A stretch of DNA of 64,000 bases from Desulfovibrio desulfuricans DSM 642 (lineage in GTDB: Bacteria > Desulfobacterota > Desulfovibrionia > Desulfovibrionales > Desulfovibrionaceae): positions 248,001 through 312,000 of the forward strand of contig NZ_ATUZ01000013.1 in NCBI RefSeq assembly GCF_000420465.1. Direction: 5' to 3'. A program made the position numbers and the translations under genes. Below the pieces are notes generated by a model, which did no database searches, was not told the origin of the DNA, and worked only from the letters and a program-made list of their open reading frames with translations. The number at the start of each line of letters is the position of its first letter. The stretch's first letter is position 1. Below, one piece after another: positions 41,868 to 51,572 of the stretch.

Positions 41868-42835
41868 CAGCGTGTTCCTTGCTTGCCCCGTAGCAGAGCT
41901 TCGGGATTACGTTCAAGCATTTCGGCCAGGGCGCGCATGGAGCGCATGGTATCGGTGCTCTCTTTGAGAAGGCGGCGCAGGTCGTTCATGGTGGGCGAAT
42001 CGCGCCCCAGAATACCCTGGGCCGAAGCTGTGACCACGCGTAACTGATCCGCCGCAACCGCCATGCTCTGCATGGCTTCGCGGAAGGAAACCAGCGTGGC
42101 CGGCAGCTCTTTTTCAACAGAGGCACTGGCCGTGCTCAGGCTTTTGAGAACCTGTTCCGTATTGGTGCGCATGGAGCCTTCGTGCAGAATGCCGTGGGCT
42201 TCCTGAAAGGTGTTGGTGAATGCCGTAAGCGCCTTGCCCAGCTTGTCGTCACTGAGGCCGAGGGCAAGGTTTTGCAGCACGGCGCTGAAAGAATTTACCA
42301 TCTGTTCCAGCGGCATCTGCGAGAGTGTGCTTTGCAGCGTATCAATGGGCGAAGGAATGGTGGGGATTTCCATATCCGGCGTAGCGGAGCGGAAGTTGGC
42401 CGCCGTGGAAGGATAAAAATCAAGCTCCACGCGGTATTGCCCGGTGATGAGGCTTTGGAGTTGCAGCCGCCCCCGCAGGCCGCGCTGCACCATGCGGCGT
42501 ATGATTTCCTGCTGGAATGACTCGGAGGGCGCGGCAGCGCCGCTGGCGCGCACGAAGCTGCGTTCGTCAATGCGGATATAGACGGGGATGGTCACGTTTG
42601 AATCCCGCGCGTTGGCAACCAGATTTATGCGCGTGACGCTGCCCATGGGCACGCCCCTGAACACAACCGGTGCGCCCGTGGAAAGCCCGCTGACCGAGCC
42701 ATCAAAGTACATCACATATTCAAGATCATTGCTGAAAAGGCGGCCACCGCCGAGCAGCATGATGCCCAGCACCAGCAGGGCCAGGCCCCCCAGCACAAAA
42801 GCGCCGACAGTTGTTTTGTATGACTGCGAGTTCAT
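41867..42835 (-). CDS. mlaD: MCE-domain protein MlaD/PqiB-like
   Basis: The protein has 322 residues: one N-terminal membrane helix (TTVGAFVLGGLALLVLGIMLL), an MCE domain (FDGSVSGLSTGAPVVFRGVPMGSVTRI), then long helices that would form a periplasmic needle. Such proteins bridge inner and outer membranes in phospholipid transport. The start overlaps the mlaF stop by 4 bases. Confidence 0.92.
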   Translation of the reverse strand: MNSQSYKTTVGAFVLGGLALLVLGIMLLGGGRLFSNDLEYVMYFDGSVSGLSTGAPVVFRGVPMGSVTRINLVANARDSNVTIPVYIRIDERSFVRASGAAAPSESFQQEIIRRMVQRGLRGRLQLQSLITGQYRVELDFYPSTAANFRSATPDMEIPTIPSPIDTLQSTLSQMPLEQMVNSFSAVLQNLALGLSDDKLGKALTAFTNTFQEAHGILHEGSMRTNTEQVLKSLSTASASVEKELPATLVSFREAMQSMAVAADQLRVVTASAQGILGRDSPTMNDLRRLLKESTDTMRSMRALAEMLERNPEALLRGKQGTR

Positions 42836-43752
42836 CGGGATTGTTCCTTGTGCGAAGTTGCAGCGTGCGAAGTTGCCGCCGTAGCGCTTTCGCCTGCGTC
42901 TTCATTCCGGTCGCGCATGCCGCCTCTGGTCAGAAAGAGCTTTGCGCTTTGGTCTGTATTGGGGTCTTTCACCAACTCGCTGGGATTGCCGCTGGCAGTG
43001 ACCGTTCTGCTTTGCGCATCCAGAAAGATGCTGTTTCTGGCTATGGTGAAAATACTCGGCAACTCGTGAGAAACAATAACAAAAGTTGTACCAAGGCTGT
43101 CGCGTAGCTCCAGTATCAGGTCGTCCAGCAGCCGGGAGCTGACAGGGTCAAGCCCTGCGGAAGGCTCGTCCAGAAAGAGAATCTGCGGATCGAGCGCCAG
43201 CGCCCGGGCAAGCCCCGCGCGTTTGCGCATGCCGCCGCTGATCTCTGAGGGGTAATAATCCTCAAATCCGGCCAGACCCGCAAGAGCCAGTTTGAGCGAG
43301 GCCTGTTCCCTGATTTCATCATCGGTGAGGTCAGTGTACTGTTGCAGGGGCAACCCCACATTTTCCGCCAGCGTCATGGAGCTCCACAGCGCACCGCCCT
43401 GAAAGAGCACGCCCGTGTTGCGCATGATGCGGCTGCGGCTTTCTTCCGTGCCAGCCCAGAAATCTTCGCCGTTATAGCAAATCTGCCCTTGCTGCGGCTC
43501 CTTGAGGCCCATGAGCACACGCAGCAGGGTGCTTTTGCCGCAGCCTGAGCCGCCCATGACCATGAAAATGTCGCCCACGCGCACGTCAAACGACACGTTG
43601 CGCATGAGCACAAAGGAGCCGAAGGCCACCGTAAGGTCGCGCACCCTGATGCGCACGTCTTCATCCGGCACGGCAGGGGCTGGGCGGGACGGAGGAGCGC
43701 TGGTCGCGTCCGTGTTTGGCAGGATAATGGAGGGCTGGGCGGCGTCAGGCAT
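42832..43752 (-). CDS. mlaF: Lipid-transport ABC ATPase MlaF-like
   Basis: The protein has 306 residues from the ATG at 43752, one base after the permease stop. A ~35-residue Pro/Ala-rich N-terminus precedes the ATPase: Walker A GGSGCGKS, signature ISGGM, Walker B LFLDEP, switch His in IVSHEL. The C-terminal extension is Thr/Ala/Ser-rich. It powers MlaE-type lipid movement at the inner membrane. Confidence 0.92.
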   Translation of the reverse strand: MPDAAQPSIILPNTDATSAPPSRPAPAVPDEDVRIRVRDLTVAFGSFVLMRNVSFDVRVGDIFMVMGGSGCGKSTLLRVLMGLKEPQQGQICYNGEDFWAGTEESRSRIMRNTGVLFQGGALWSSMTLAENVGLPLQQYTDLTDDEIREQASLKLALAGLAGFEDYYPSEISGGMRKRAGLARALALDPQILFLDEPSAGLDPVSSRLLDDLILELRDSLGTTFVIVSHELPSIFTIARNSIFLDAQSRTVTASGNPSELVKDPNTDQSAKLFLTRGGMRDRNEDAGESATAATSHAATSHKEQSR

Positions 43753-43753
43753 G

Positions 43754-44881
43754 TTACACATCCAGCACGTTGCAGATAACGGTGATGATGGCGGTCGCCA
43801 CAATAATGCCCACGATGGCCTGCACCACTGCCGTGGTGGTGGCCTGGCCTACAGCCTGGGCGCTGCGCCCGCAGCGTATGCCCTGATAGCACCCGGCCAC
43901 GGCCACAATGGCCCCAAAAACCGTGCCGTACACAAGGCCGATAATCAGATGCTTGAAGGGCACCATCTGGATGGTGGCGTTGATGTATTCCATCGGGTTC
44001 AGCCGCAGCATGGTGGTGCCCACCAGAAAACCGCCGATAATGCCCATGAGGTCGGCATACAGGGTCAGCAGGGGGATCATGGCCATGAGGGCCAGCACGC
44101 GCGGCAGCACAAGAAAATCGTGGGGAGAAATACCAAGAGTTGAGAGGGCGTCCACCTCTTCGTTGACCTGCATGGTGCCGATAAGGGCGGCGTAGGCAGC
44201 GCCCACCCGGCCCGCCATGACCACGCCTACCATGATGGCCCCCATGACTCGCAACATGCCAATGCCTACAAGGCCCGCAACGTAAATCTGCGCGCCAAAC
44301 TGGGTGAGCTGCACTGCGCCCACAAAGGCCAGAATCAGGCCAAACAGCAGGCTGGTGAGTGAAATGATGGGCAGGGCGGCCACGCCGCATTCGTGCATGG
44401 CGGCAAACAGATCCATGGGGCGCATCTTGGCCCTGCCAAGAAACAGCCGCCAGATGGAAAGCACAATCTCGCCAAGAAAATTCAGAAAGTCCGCGATCTT
44501 GGGCGGCAGGGCCAGCACACTTTCGCCCACGCGGGTCACAAAGTCCATATCGGTTTTGCTGCGTTCGGAGCCTGCCTTGGCAGGAACCGCAAAGGCCAGT
44601 TTGATAAGGCGCTCGAGGCCTTCGGGCAGTTCAGTATGAACCGGCAGATCACGGGCGCGCGCCGCCTTGACCATCTGCACCAGAAAAACCAGCAGGGTGC
44701 TGTCCCACTGGCCTAGGTCGGCGTTTTCAAGGCGTACTTCGCGGATGCGCTGGTCGGCTACCTGACTCAGGGCGGCCATGGCCTCCAGAGGCCAGGGTTC
44801 GTCCAGATTCCAGCGCCCACCAACGCTCACGCGCAGCAGCGGCCCTTGAACAGATACGGTCACTTGCGGACTTGTTTCCAT
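43754..44881 (-). CDS. mlaE: Lipid-transport permease MlaE with N-terminal STAS-like domain
   Basis: The protein has 375 residues from the ATG at 44881; no strong ribosome binding site decides the start. Residues ~1-95 look like a STAS domain (VEVRLENADLGQWDSTLLVFLVQMVKAARARDLPV-type pattern). The rest is an MlaE permease with the conserved GMLRVMGAIMVGVVMAGRVGAAYAALIGTMQVNEEVDAL region. In E. coli the STAS protein MlaB is separate; here it is fused. It is first in the operon, divergent from polA. Confidence 0.9.
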   Translation of the reverse strand: METSPQVTVSVQGPLLRVSVGGRWNLDEPWPLEAMAALSQVADQRIREVRLENADLGQWDSTLLVFLVQMVKAARARDLPVHTELPEGLERLIKLAFAVPAKAGSERSKTDMDFVTRVGESVLALPPKIADFLNFLGEIVLSIWRLFLGRAKMRPMDLFAAMHECGVAALPIISLTSLLFGLILAFVGAVQLTQFGAQIYVAGLVGIGMLRVMGAIMVGVVMAGRVGAAYAALIGTMQVNEEVDALSTLGISPHDFLVLPRVLALMAMIPLLTLYADLMGIIGGFLVGTTMLRLNPMEYINATIQMVPFKHLIIGLVYGTVFGAIVAVAGCYQGIRCGRSAQAVGQATTTAVVQAIVGIIVATAIITVICNVLDV

Positions 44882-44975
44882 CACTATACTATACGCGTAG
44901 CACAACATCTTCGCAAGCATCCTGGCCTGCGAACCGTTTTGAAACCTTTTTGAAACCCCAAACCACCGGGCTGTC

Positions 44976-47735
44976 ATGTCGCTGAAACAACGCCTCAATC
45001 TTTCTGCCGAACCTGTCTTTCTTATGGACGGCTCTGCCTTTATATATCGCGGTTTTTTTGCCAACAAGAACATGCAGCGCTCCGACGGTTTTCCCACCAA
45101 CGCGCTGGTGGTGGTAACGCGCGTGCTGCTGCGCATTCTGCGCGATGAACGGCCCGCCCATTTTCTCTTCGTCAAGGACGGCAAGGGCAAGAACTTCCGT
45201 CACGATCTGTACCCGTTGTACAAGGCCAACCGTGACGCCACACCCGAAGATCTGGTGCGGCAGATGGACCCCATTGTGCGTATGGTCAAGGCCCTTGGCA
45301 TTCCTGTTGAAATTTCCGACGGCTGCGAGGCTGACGATTGCATAGCCTCGCTGGCGGCGCGTTTTTCCGTCCAGCGGCCCGTGGTTATCGTGAGCGGAGA
45401 TAAAGACCTCAAGCAGTGCCTCGGCCCCAACGTGTACATGTGGGACCCTGCATTCAAGGAAGAAAAACTGCTCTCTGCCGCAGAATTTACGGCGGAAAGC
45501 GGCCTCAGACCCGACCAGTGGGCTGATGTGCAGGCCCTTGTGGGCGACACGAGCGATAATATCCCCGGCGTGCCGGGCATTGGCCCCAAGACAGCGCAGA
45601 AAATTTTTGAAATATGTCCAACGCTTGAAGACATCCGCGACCATTTCGCCCTGCTTGGGCCCAAGATTCAGGACAAGCTGCGCGACCACCTTGAAAACAT
45701 GTTTTTGTGGCGGCAGCTCACTTCTCTTTCGCTGGATGTGTGCACGGGGTTGACCCTTGACGACATGACCGTCAACCCGCTGGATGAAGCCCAGTGCGCC
45801 AGCATGGCGGACGAATTTGAACTGCACGCCCTGCGCCGCGACATGGCAACGCTGGCCCGTTTGCAGCGCAGCGCCCCCCCAGGTTCGGCAGCGGCTCCGG
45901 CCGAGTCTGCATCGAATGCTGGCTCAAATACTGGTGCGGATGTCGCCGCGTCTCGCTCCGCTGCCCAGGGTTCGCTGATGGCTCCTGCCGAAAAGTCTCC
46001 TTCAAAAACCCGGCCCGCAGCCGGGGCAGGCCCACAGATGAGCCTGCTGGATGTGGCCGACGAACCCGAAGCTCCGCTCCTGAGCGAAGCAGGGCAGTTG
46101 CCCCTCTGCGCAGGGCTTGAGGCCGCAATAATCTGGCCCGGCGGGCCGGGTAAACCGCCCCATGTGGCGGTGGCTGGCGGCGATGATTTTCGCTGGGGCG
46201 GCACTGTGGATGATCTTTGCACGTGGCTTGCCGGGGCGCAAAGGCTGGTGACGTCTGACCTCAAGGCCCAGCTGATAGCCGCCGCCTGCTGGCGCAAGCT
46301 GCCGTCCGAGGCCAATCCGCCGTTTTTCTTTGATCTTGGCCTTGCCGCCTACCTCATTAACCCTGAGGAAAGCGATTACGGCTGGCCCCGTCTGGCTGTG
46401 CGCTGGGGCATACCCCTGCACGAAGGGCAGGGCGGCAACGGCCCCGCCTGCATGGCTTTGCGCATGGCCGCTTCCATGGAGCAGCGGCTGGAGGCTGACG
46501 GCCTGCTCGACCTGTACCGCACGCTCGAACTGCCGCTCACGCCTGTGTTGGCCCAGATGGAGGCGCGCGGCGTCGCCATTGACGCAGCGGCCTTTCAGTC
46601 CTTTCTTTCAGACGTGCAGGGCGAGATCGACAGGCTCACGCAGGAGGTTTTTGCCGCAGCGGGAACCACGTTCAACATCCGCTCGGCCCAGCAGCTTGGT
46701 GAGGTCTTGTTCAACATGCTCAAGCTGCCCTCGCCGCGCAAAACCCGTGGCGGGCAGGCATCCACCAATCAGGAAACACTGGAAAAACTGGCCGGGCAAC
46801 ATCCTGTGGTAGAGAGCATTCTTCAGTTCCGCAAACTGGAAAAAATGCGCTCCACCTATCTGGATCCCCTGCCGCGTCTTGTGGACCCGCGCGGGCGCAT
46901 CCACACGACCTTTAACCAGAAGGCCACGGCCACGGGGCGGCTTTCGTCCAGCAATCCCAATCTTCAGAACATCCCCGTGCGCGGGCCGCTGGGCAAGCGC
47001 ATGCGCTCGTGCTTTATCGCCGGGCCGGATCATGCCCTTGTCTCCGCCGACTATTCGCAGGTTGAACTGCGCGTGCTGGCCCACATGTCGCAGGATACGG
47101 CCCTGCTTGAAGCCTTCCGCAACGGAGAGGACATCCATGCCCGCACGGCCGCGCTGGTGTACGACCTGCCGTCCAGCGAGGTCAGCCCCGACCAGCGGCG
47201 CAATGCCAAGACCATCAACTTTGGTCTTATCTACGGCATGGGCGCGCAAAAACTGGCTCAGGAACTGAAAATCACGACCAACGAGGCCAAGGAATTCATT
47301 GCGCGCTATTTTGAGCGGCTTACAGGCCTTAAGCAGTTTTATGAAGAGGTGGAGGCTGTTGCCAAGCGGCAAGGCTATGTGACCACCCTTGGCGGGCGGC
47401 GGCGCTTGCTGCCCGATATCCATTCCGCCAACGGGCAGAACTACGCGCTGGCGCGGCGACAGGCTATCAATACCGTGATTCAGGGGTCAGCGGCGGATAT
47501 CATCAAGCTCGCCATGCTGGCTGTGGCCCATGATGCGGAGTTGAAGCGGCTGGATGCCCGGTTGCTTTTGCAGGTACATGACGAACTTTTGCTGGAAGTG
47601 CCCACGGAGGCTGCGGCTGCCGCGGGTGAGCGGGTGGCGGCGCTTATGGGCGGGGTTGCGCCGGGCGGCGTGGCTTTGTCTGTACCTTTGGTTGTTGACT
47701 GGGGGCAGGGGCGTGATTGGGGTTCCGCCCACTAG
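44976..47735 (+). CDS. polA: DNA polymerase I
   Basis: The protein has 919 residues. The 5'-nuclease domain (~1-300) shows FLMDGSAFIYRGFF, DGCEADDCIASLA and SGDKDLKQ. A Pro/Ala/Ser-rich linker (~300-365) leads to a 3'-5' exonuclease-like domain in which the DxE motif is replaced (GLEAAIIWPG) and the DLKAQL segment lacks the second acidic residue, so proofreading is probably absent. The polymerase domain is intact: TGRLSSSNPNLQNIP, DYSQVELRVLAHMS, RRNAKTINFGLIYGM and QVHDELLLE. It is divergent from the mla operon. Confidence 0.96.
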   Translation: MSLKQRLNLSAEPVFLMDGSAFIYRGFFANKNMQRSDGFPTNALVVVTRVLLRILRDERPAHFLFVKDGKGKNFRHDLYPLYKANRDATPEDLVRQMDPIVRMVKALGIPVEISDGCEADDCIASLAARFSVQRPVVIVSGDKDLKQCLGPNVYMWDPAFKEEKLLSAAEFTAESGLRPDQWADVQALVGDTSDNIPGVPGIGPKTAQKIFEICPTLEDIRDHFALLGPKIQDKLRDHLENMFLWRQLTSLSLDVCTGLTLDDMTVNPLDEAQCASMADEFELHALRRDMATLARLQRSAPPGSAAAPAESASNAGSNTGADVAASRSAAQGSLMAPAEKSPSKTRPAAGAGPQMSLLDVADEPEAPLLSEAGQLPLCAGLEAAIIWPGGPGKPPHVAVAGGDDFRWGGTVDDLCTWLAGAQRLVTSDLKAQLIAAACWRKLPSEANPPFFFDLGLAAYLINPEESDYGWPRLAVRWGIPLHEGQGGNGPACMALRMAASMEQRLEADGLLDLYRTLELPLTPVLAQMEARGVAIDAAAFQSFLSDVQGEIDRLTQEVFAAAGTTFNIRSAQQLGEVLFNMLKLPSPRKTRGGQASTNQETLEKLAGQHPVVESILQFRKLEKMRSTYLDPLPRLVDPRGRIHTTFNQKATATGRLSSSNPNLQNIPVRGPLGKRMRSCFIAGPDHALVSADYSQVELRVLAHMSQDTALLEAFRNGEDIHARTAALVYDLPSSEVSPDQRRNAKTINFGLIYGMGAQKLAQELKITTNEAKEFIARYFERLTGLKQFYEEVEAVAKRQGYVTTLGGRRRLLPDIHSANGQNYALARRQAINTVIQGSAADIIKLAMLAVAHDAELKRLDARLLLQVHDELLLEVPTEAAAAAGERVAALMGGVAPGGVALSVPLVVDWGQGRDWGSAH

Positions 47736-47747
47736 GGCGCAAGCGTC

Positions 47748-47848
47748 TTTTGTTCTCAGGCTGCGTCAGACTGCGGCGGCTTTTTCGGTCGAGTGCCAAA
47801 GAGCACACTCCCTCAAAGCCGCCTTGTCTTCCTTGCCTGAGAACAAAA
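47748..47848. repeat. Large palindrome downstream of polA
   Basis: A 14-bp outer stem TTTTGTTCTCAGGC/GCCTGAGAACAAAA encloses GGCGGCTTT/AAAGCCGCC and GAGTG/CACTC. It lacks a T-run on the polA side. It may be an intergenic repeat or a structured RNA. No gene is seen in 47736-48650. Confidence 0.55.
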
Positions 47849-47955
47849 TCCATCTTGCGCCGGGAATGAACCCCGCCATGCTGGGTTGCTTTTGGGTTGA
47901 TTTGCGGTTTGGGGTGAGCCTGTCAGGCTGATTTACGCAAACCCGACTTTTTTGC

Positions 47956-48036
47956 CCTGACTGCGTTAAAATCCTGCTTTTAATGCTCACGTACTTGAGT
48001 ACGCTGCGCTTAAAAACAGGATTTTTCCTTGTCAGG
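47956..48036. repeat. Second large palindrome
   Basis: Nested pairs CCTGAC/GTCAGG, AAAATCCTG/CAGGATTTT, TTTTAA/TTAAAA and an apex GTACT-TG-AGTAC. I have a general impression of similar 'GTACTcAAGTAC' apex elements downstream of genes in GC-rich delta-proteobacteria, but cannot verify it here. Confidence 0.5.
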
Positions 48037-48557
48037 CCAGAAAAATGCGTATTTTGCAAATTCGCCCAACACCAACCATCGCCTTCGCATCCGCTTCGGC
48101 GAGTTTAAGGAAGGCAACTTCTCGACCAGCTCCTGATGGCGAATGACGGGGAAAAGGCAATGAAGGCAAAAAACAAGAAAGGCAATGGGAAGGAGAGCGG
48201 CGGATAGGTTGTAACGCGGGCTGAGGCTGTGAGGCCGATATGCGAAGTGTCAGTTCCCGATTTGGTGGTAGCTTGATGAGGCAGGGACGGCACGAATTTT
48301 TTTTCGCTGCTTCTGAAAGAATGCAAGTATACGTTTTGCGTCAGAAATCAGTCCAGAGAATTGCTTGCAACTATATAATTTATCACTGGTATTCGGCTGA
48401 AACGAAATATACTCGAAGAGAAAGCGCACTCTGGCATTTACGCGGCGCGGAGGGAGATCGCCTGAGCGAGCAAAGCGAGGGAAGGAAGCTCCCGCAGCGA
48501 TAGCCGCGTTGCCCTCGTTGCCCCGCGCCGGGGAGGCGCATAACCTTCGCCGGGAGG

Positions 48558-48650
48558 CGAAACCAAGTGCCCGAAGGGCAGAAAACTCAAAAAATTAAGT
48601 CAGCCATTCAGCTGGGGACGAAACCAAATGTCCGAAGGGCGAAAAAATTA
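48558..48650. repeat. Imperfect direct repeat beside tilS
   Basis: CGAAACCAAGTGCCCGAAGG at 48558 recurs as CGAAACCAAATGTCCGAAGG at 48619, each followed by GGC, an A-rich stretch and AAAATTA. The period is 61 bases. The second copy abuts the tilS stop. Confidence 0.55.
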
Positions 48651-49790
48651 CTAAGCGCGATTATCCCGCACCGCACAGCGATGAAAAACAACACTCCCAC
48701 CCTTAAGATACGCTTCCAGCCCGCCGGGCAACTGAAACCGCGTATTCCCTCGCCCCTTGGCAAGAGCATCATCCAGAGCCAACAAAGTGCGCGCCCGGGC
48801 CTGACCGTGAATCTGTCCCGTACTGTCAGAATCCTCAACACCACTCCCTGCCGCAGGGCGGCACAAAAAACGCACAGCCCGCACATACAGGCGTAATCGG
48901 GCAGCAGGGTGCAGCCCTGCCAGCAACTTCGCGGGCAAGGTCAGGCTGGGGCCTTCGGCAACATCTTTCATCCCAGAAATTTTCGTTGCAAGCCCCCTCA
49001 CAATCCACGGATGTTCTGCCAGAGCCGCGTCCAGCGCCGTATTCCAGTAATCCTCATCCATGCGCGCCATTTGCCACAGGTCATGCAGGGTGCGGTCAAG
49101 GGAGGGATTTTCTTCGCGCAGCAGGGGCAGCACATCCAGCCGCAGCCTGTTGCGCTTGTATTGGCGGCTCTGGTTGCTGGCATCCTCGCGCCAGTCAATG
49201 CCGCATTCGACCAACAATGCTTTCAGAGCTTGCGCGTCCGTTGCCAGTAGAGGGCGCAGCAGATGGCGCTCGTCATCGCGGGCGGCCATGCCGCCAAGGG
49301 CGGGCCAGCCTGTGCCGCGCGTGAGGCGCAGCAGCACGTCCTCGCTCACATCGCCAGCGTGGTGCCCGAGGGCGATAAAGTCGGCCCCAACGGCGCTGCG
49401 TTCCTGCTCAAGCAGGGCATAGCGCAACTGGCGGGCGGCATCTTCAATGCCAATGCCGCTGTTATCGGCGAGACCTCGCACATCGGCTTGTCGCACGATG
49501 CAGGGGATGTTCAGGATGTTGCATAACTGGAGTGTGAATATAGCGTCTTGCGCAGATTCGTCCCGCAAGCCGTGGTCAACGCTCAGGGCGTGGAGGTTCA
49601 GCCCCAGCCTTGGGGCCAGCAGGCGCAGCACGAGGGCGAGCGCTGTGGAGTCGGCCCCGCCGGAAAGGGCAAGCAGCAGCCGCGAACCTCGTGCAAGCCC
49701 AAGCCGCGTCAGGCAAAAGCGCTCCACCTCAAGGCAAAGACGGGCCGCAGCGGGCGGGATGTTTTGCAGCGTAGGCGCGTATTTGATCAT
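48651..49790 (-). CDS. tilS: tRNA(Ile)-lysidine synthase
   Basis: The protein has 379 residues from the ATG at 49790; the frame extends upstream to 49913 without a better start. The ATP pyrophosphatase loop LALSGGADSTAL, HALSVDHGLRDES and ALGHHAGDVSEDVLLRLTRGTGWPALGGM are TilS hallmarks. It converts the wobble C of tRNA-Ile(CAU) to lysidine. It follows the heme/siroheme operon by 138 bases and may be part of it. Confidence 0.95.
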   Translation of the reverse strand: MIKYAPTLQNIPPAAARLCLEVERFCLTRLGLARGSRLLLALSGGADSTALALVLRLLAPRLGLNLHALSVDHGLRDESAQDAIFTLQLCNILNIPCIVRQADVRGLADNSGIGIEDAARQLRYALLEQERSAVGADFIALGHHAGDVSEDVLLRLTRGTGWPALGGMAARDDERHLLRPLLATDAQALKALLVECGIDWREDASNQSRQYKRNRLRLDVLPLLREENPSLDRTLHDLWQMARMDEDYWNTALDAALAEHPWIVRGLATKISGMKDVAEGPSLTLPAKLLAGLHPAARLRLYVRAVRFLCRPAAGSGVEDSDSTGQIHGQARARTLLALDDALAKGRGNTRFQLPGGLEAYLKGGSVVFHRCAVRDNRA

Positions 49791-49928
49791 GGCATGCCTG
49801 CGGCAAGGATATATGGGCAGAAGATCGGCCCGGAGAGATTTGCGTCTGTAAGGCTGGGAATGACCAGTGGGGGAAGGGCTTTTGGGGGCAGTGAGCGCCG
49901 TCCCCAAAGCCATATCGAAAAGCAGCGC

Positions 49929-50267
49929 CTAGGCCGGATTGATGCCCAGTTCCACCAGCAGGTTCTCAAGCCATACGATCATGCGGTCGCGCAATTCGGG
50001 CGAGGCATAGTGCACGCACTCGCAGCGCATACGGCCACGCGCTCGCACCAGCAGTTCAAGGCGGACAAAATTTTCTTCAATTTCCAGCCCCATAACGTGG
50101 GGGCCGCAGCTTTCCTCATGCTCCTGCTGCACTGGCGAAAGCATGTCGGCGGGAACGGGCAGCCAGAAGAGGCCGTCCATGCCCGAGGTAAGCTCCATCT
50201 GGGTGAGGGTGGCACTCAGCTTTGCGGTATCTTCTTCCGTAATGTCATCAATTCCGTACCAGCGCAT
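49929..50267 (-). CDS. Hypothetical protein coupled to hemA
   Basis: The protein has 112 residues; its ATG overlaps the hemA stop (TGATG). It begins MRWYGIDDITEED and has an alternating helix/strand pattern with a central EESCGPHVMGLEIEENFVRLELLVRARGRMRCECVHYA segment; two cysteines (CEC) occur there. No membrane span and no recognised domain. Conserved linkage to hemA would suggest a role in tetrapyrrole metabolism, but that is only inferred. Confidence 0.7.
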   Translation of the reverse strand: MRWYGIDDITEEDTAKLSATLTQMELTSGMDGLFWLPVPADMLSPVQQEHEESCGPHVMGLEIEENFVRLELLVRARGRMRCECVHYASPELRDRMIVWLENLLVELGINPA

Positions 50268-51559
50268 CAATGTTCCTCCGAATAGGGGCAGCCAGTTTTA
50301 TCCAGATTGAAAATACGGCGTGCAATGCTGATGCGCGGGCCGTTTCCCTCCTGGGACATGCTGCCGCGCTTGAGAAACATGATGGGGTCGTGGTTGAGCT
50401 TGCGTACCAGCGCACCCACCAGAGCCTCAAGGGCATCGCGGGTTTCATCGTTCACCGGGCCGAGCCTTTTGAGGGTTTTGGCCAGTTCTTCCTGCCCCAT
50501 GCGCTCGCCGCGCTGGATGAGGTCAACGATGGTGGGCTGCACATCGAGGCTTGAAAGCCAGCGCGAGAACAGCAGTACTTCCTCGTTGACGATATCCGCG
50601 GCCTTGGCGGCCTCATCACGGCGGGTGGCGAGGTTTTCTTCCACCACTTCCTTGAGGTCGTCAATGTCGTACAGATACACGTTGTCGAGACCGTTGACGT
50701 CCGGGTCGATGTCGCGCGGTACGGCAATGTCGATAAAGAACATGGGCCTGTTTTTGCGGGCCTTGAGCACGGCGCGTATGTCGCGCGCGCGGATGATGGG
50801 TTCCTGCGAACCGGTGGAGGTGATAATGATGTCCACCTCTGTCAGGTGCTCTGCCATGTCCTCAAAGGGGATGGCCCGTCCCTTGAACTGCTTTGCCAGC
50901 TCCTGCCCGCGCTCAAGGGTGCGGTTGGCAACCAGAATTTCATCAATGCCCGACTGCAAAAGGTGCATGGCGGCAAGTTCGGCCATTTCGCCCGCGCCCA
51001 CCAGCATGGCCTTGTGGGTCTTCATGTCGCCAAAAATGCGTTTGGCAAGCTCCACGGCGGCATAGCTGATGGAAACCGCGCTGGAGGCCACCGCAGTTTC
51101 TGTGCGTACCCTTTTGGCTACGGAAAAAGCCTTGTGTACCAGTCTGTTAAGTATAACGCCCGTGGCGTGGCATTTGACCGCCTTGCGGTAGGCGGTTTTG
51201 AGCTGGCCCAGAATCTGCGGTTCGCCCAGCACCATGGAATCAAGGCTGGACGCCACAGAAAACAGATGGCGCACCGCTTCCAGATTTTTGTGCACGTAGA
51301 CGTAGGGCTTGAGTTCCTCGGGCTTTGCGCCGCGCGCAACGGCCCAGTTTTCAAGCACCTGTCCGGCCACGTCGCCGTTGCCGGCGGCCAGCAGCTCCAC
51401 GCGGTTACAGGTGGAAAGGATTACGCTTTCGCTCACCGCGCCAACACACGGCACGGCCCAATGCTCTTCATCGCAGTGGTTGACCAGGGCAAAGCGCTCG
51501 CGCACGTCCACGCTGGCAGTGCGATGATTCAGGCCGACAAGAAAGATATCACAGTCCAT
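50267..51559 (-). CDS. hemA: Glutamyl-tRNA reductase
   Basis: The protein has 430 residues, full length. The catalytic cysteine lies in STCNRVEL (~50). SLDSMVLGEPQILGQLKTAY, the NADPH-binding region (MLVGAGEMAELAAMHLL) and the C-terminal dimerisation helices are present. It makes glutamate-1-semialdehyde, the first step of C5 tetrapyrrole synthesis. Neighbours are siroheme and cytochrome-assembly genes, a common arrangement in sulfate reducers, which need siroheme, heme d1-like branches and c-type cytochromes. Confidence 0.96.
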   Translation of the reverse strand: MDCDIFLVGLNHRTASVDVRERFALVNHCDEEHWAVPCVGAVSESVILSTCNRVELLAAGNGDVAGQVLENWAVARGAKPEELKPYVYVHKNLEAVRHLFSVASSLDSMVLGEPQILGQLKTAYRKAVKCHATGVILNRLVHKAFSVAKRVRTETAVASSAVSISYAAVELAKRIFGDMKTHKAMLVGAGEMAELAAMHLLQSGIDEILVANRTLERGQELAKQFKGRAIPFEDMAEHLTEVDIIITSTGSQEPIIRARDIRAVLKARKNRPMFFIDIAVPRDIDPDVNGLDNVYLYDIDDLKEVVEENLATRRDEAAKAADIVNEEVLLFSRWLSSLDVQPTIVDLIQRGERMGQEELAKTLKRLGPVNDETRDALEALVGALVRKLNHDPIMFLKRGSMSQEGNGPRISIARRIFNLDKTGCPYSEEH

Positions 51560-51572
51560 GATGATAGCCCGG

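Noticed and set aside
48105-48326. Possible 73-codon minus-strand gene rich in Phe, Pro and Ser
   Set aside because: Low complexity and no ribosome binding site or family resemblance.
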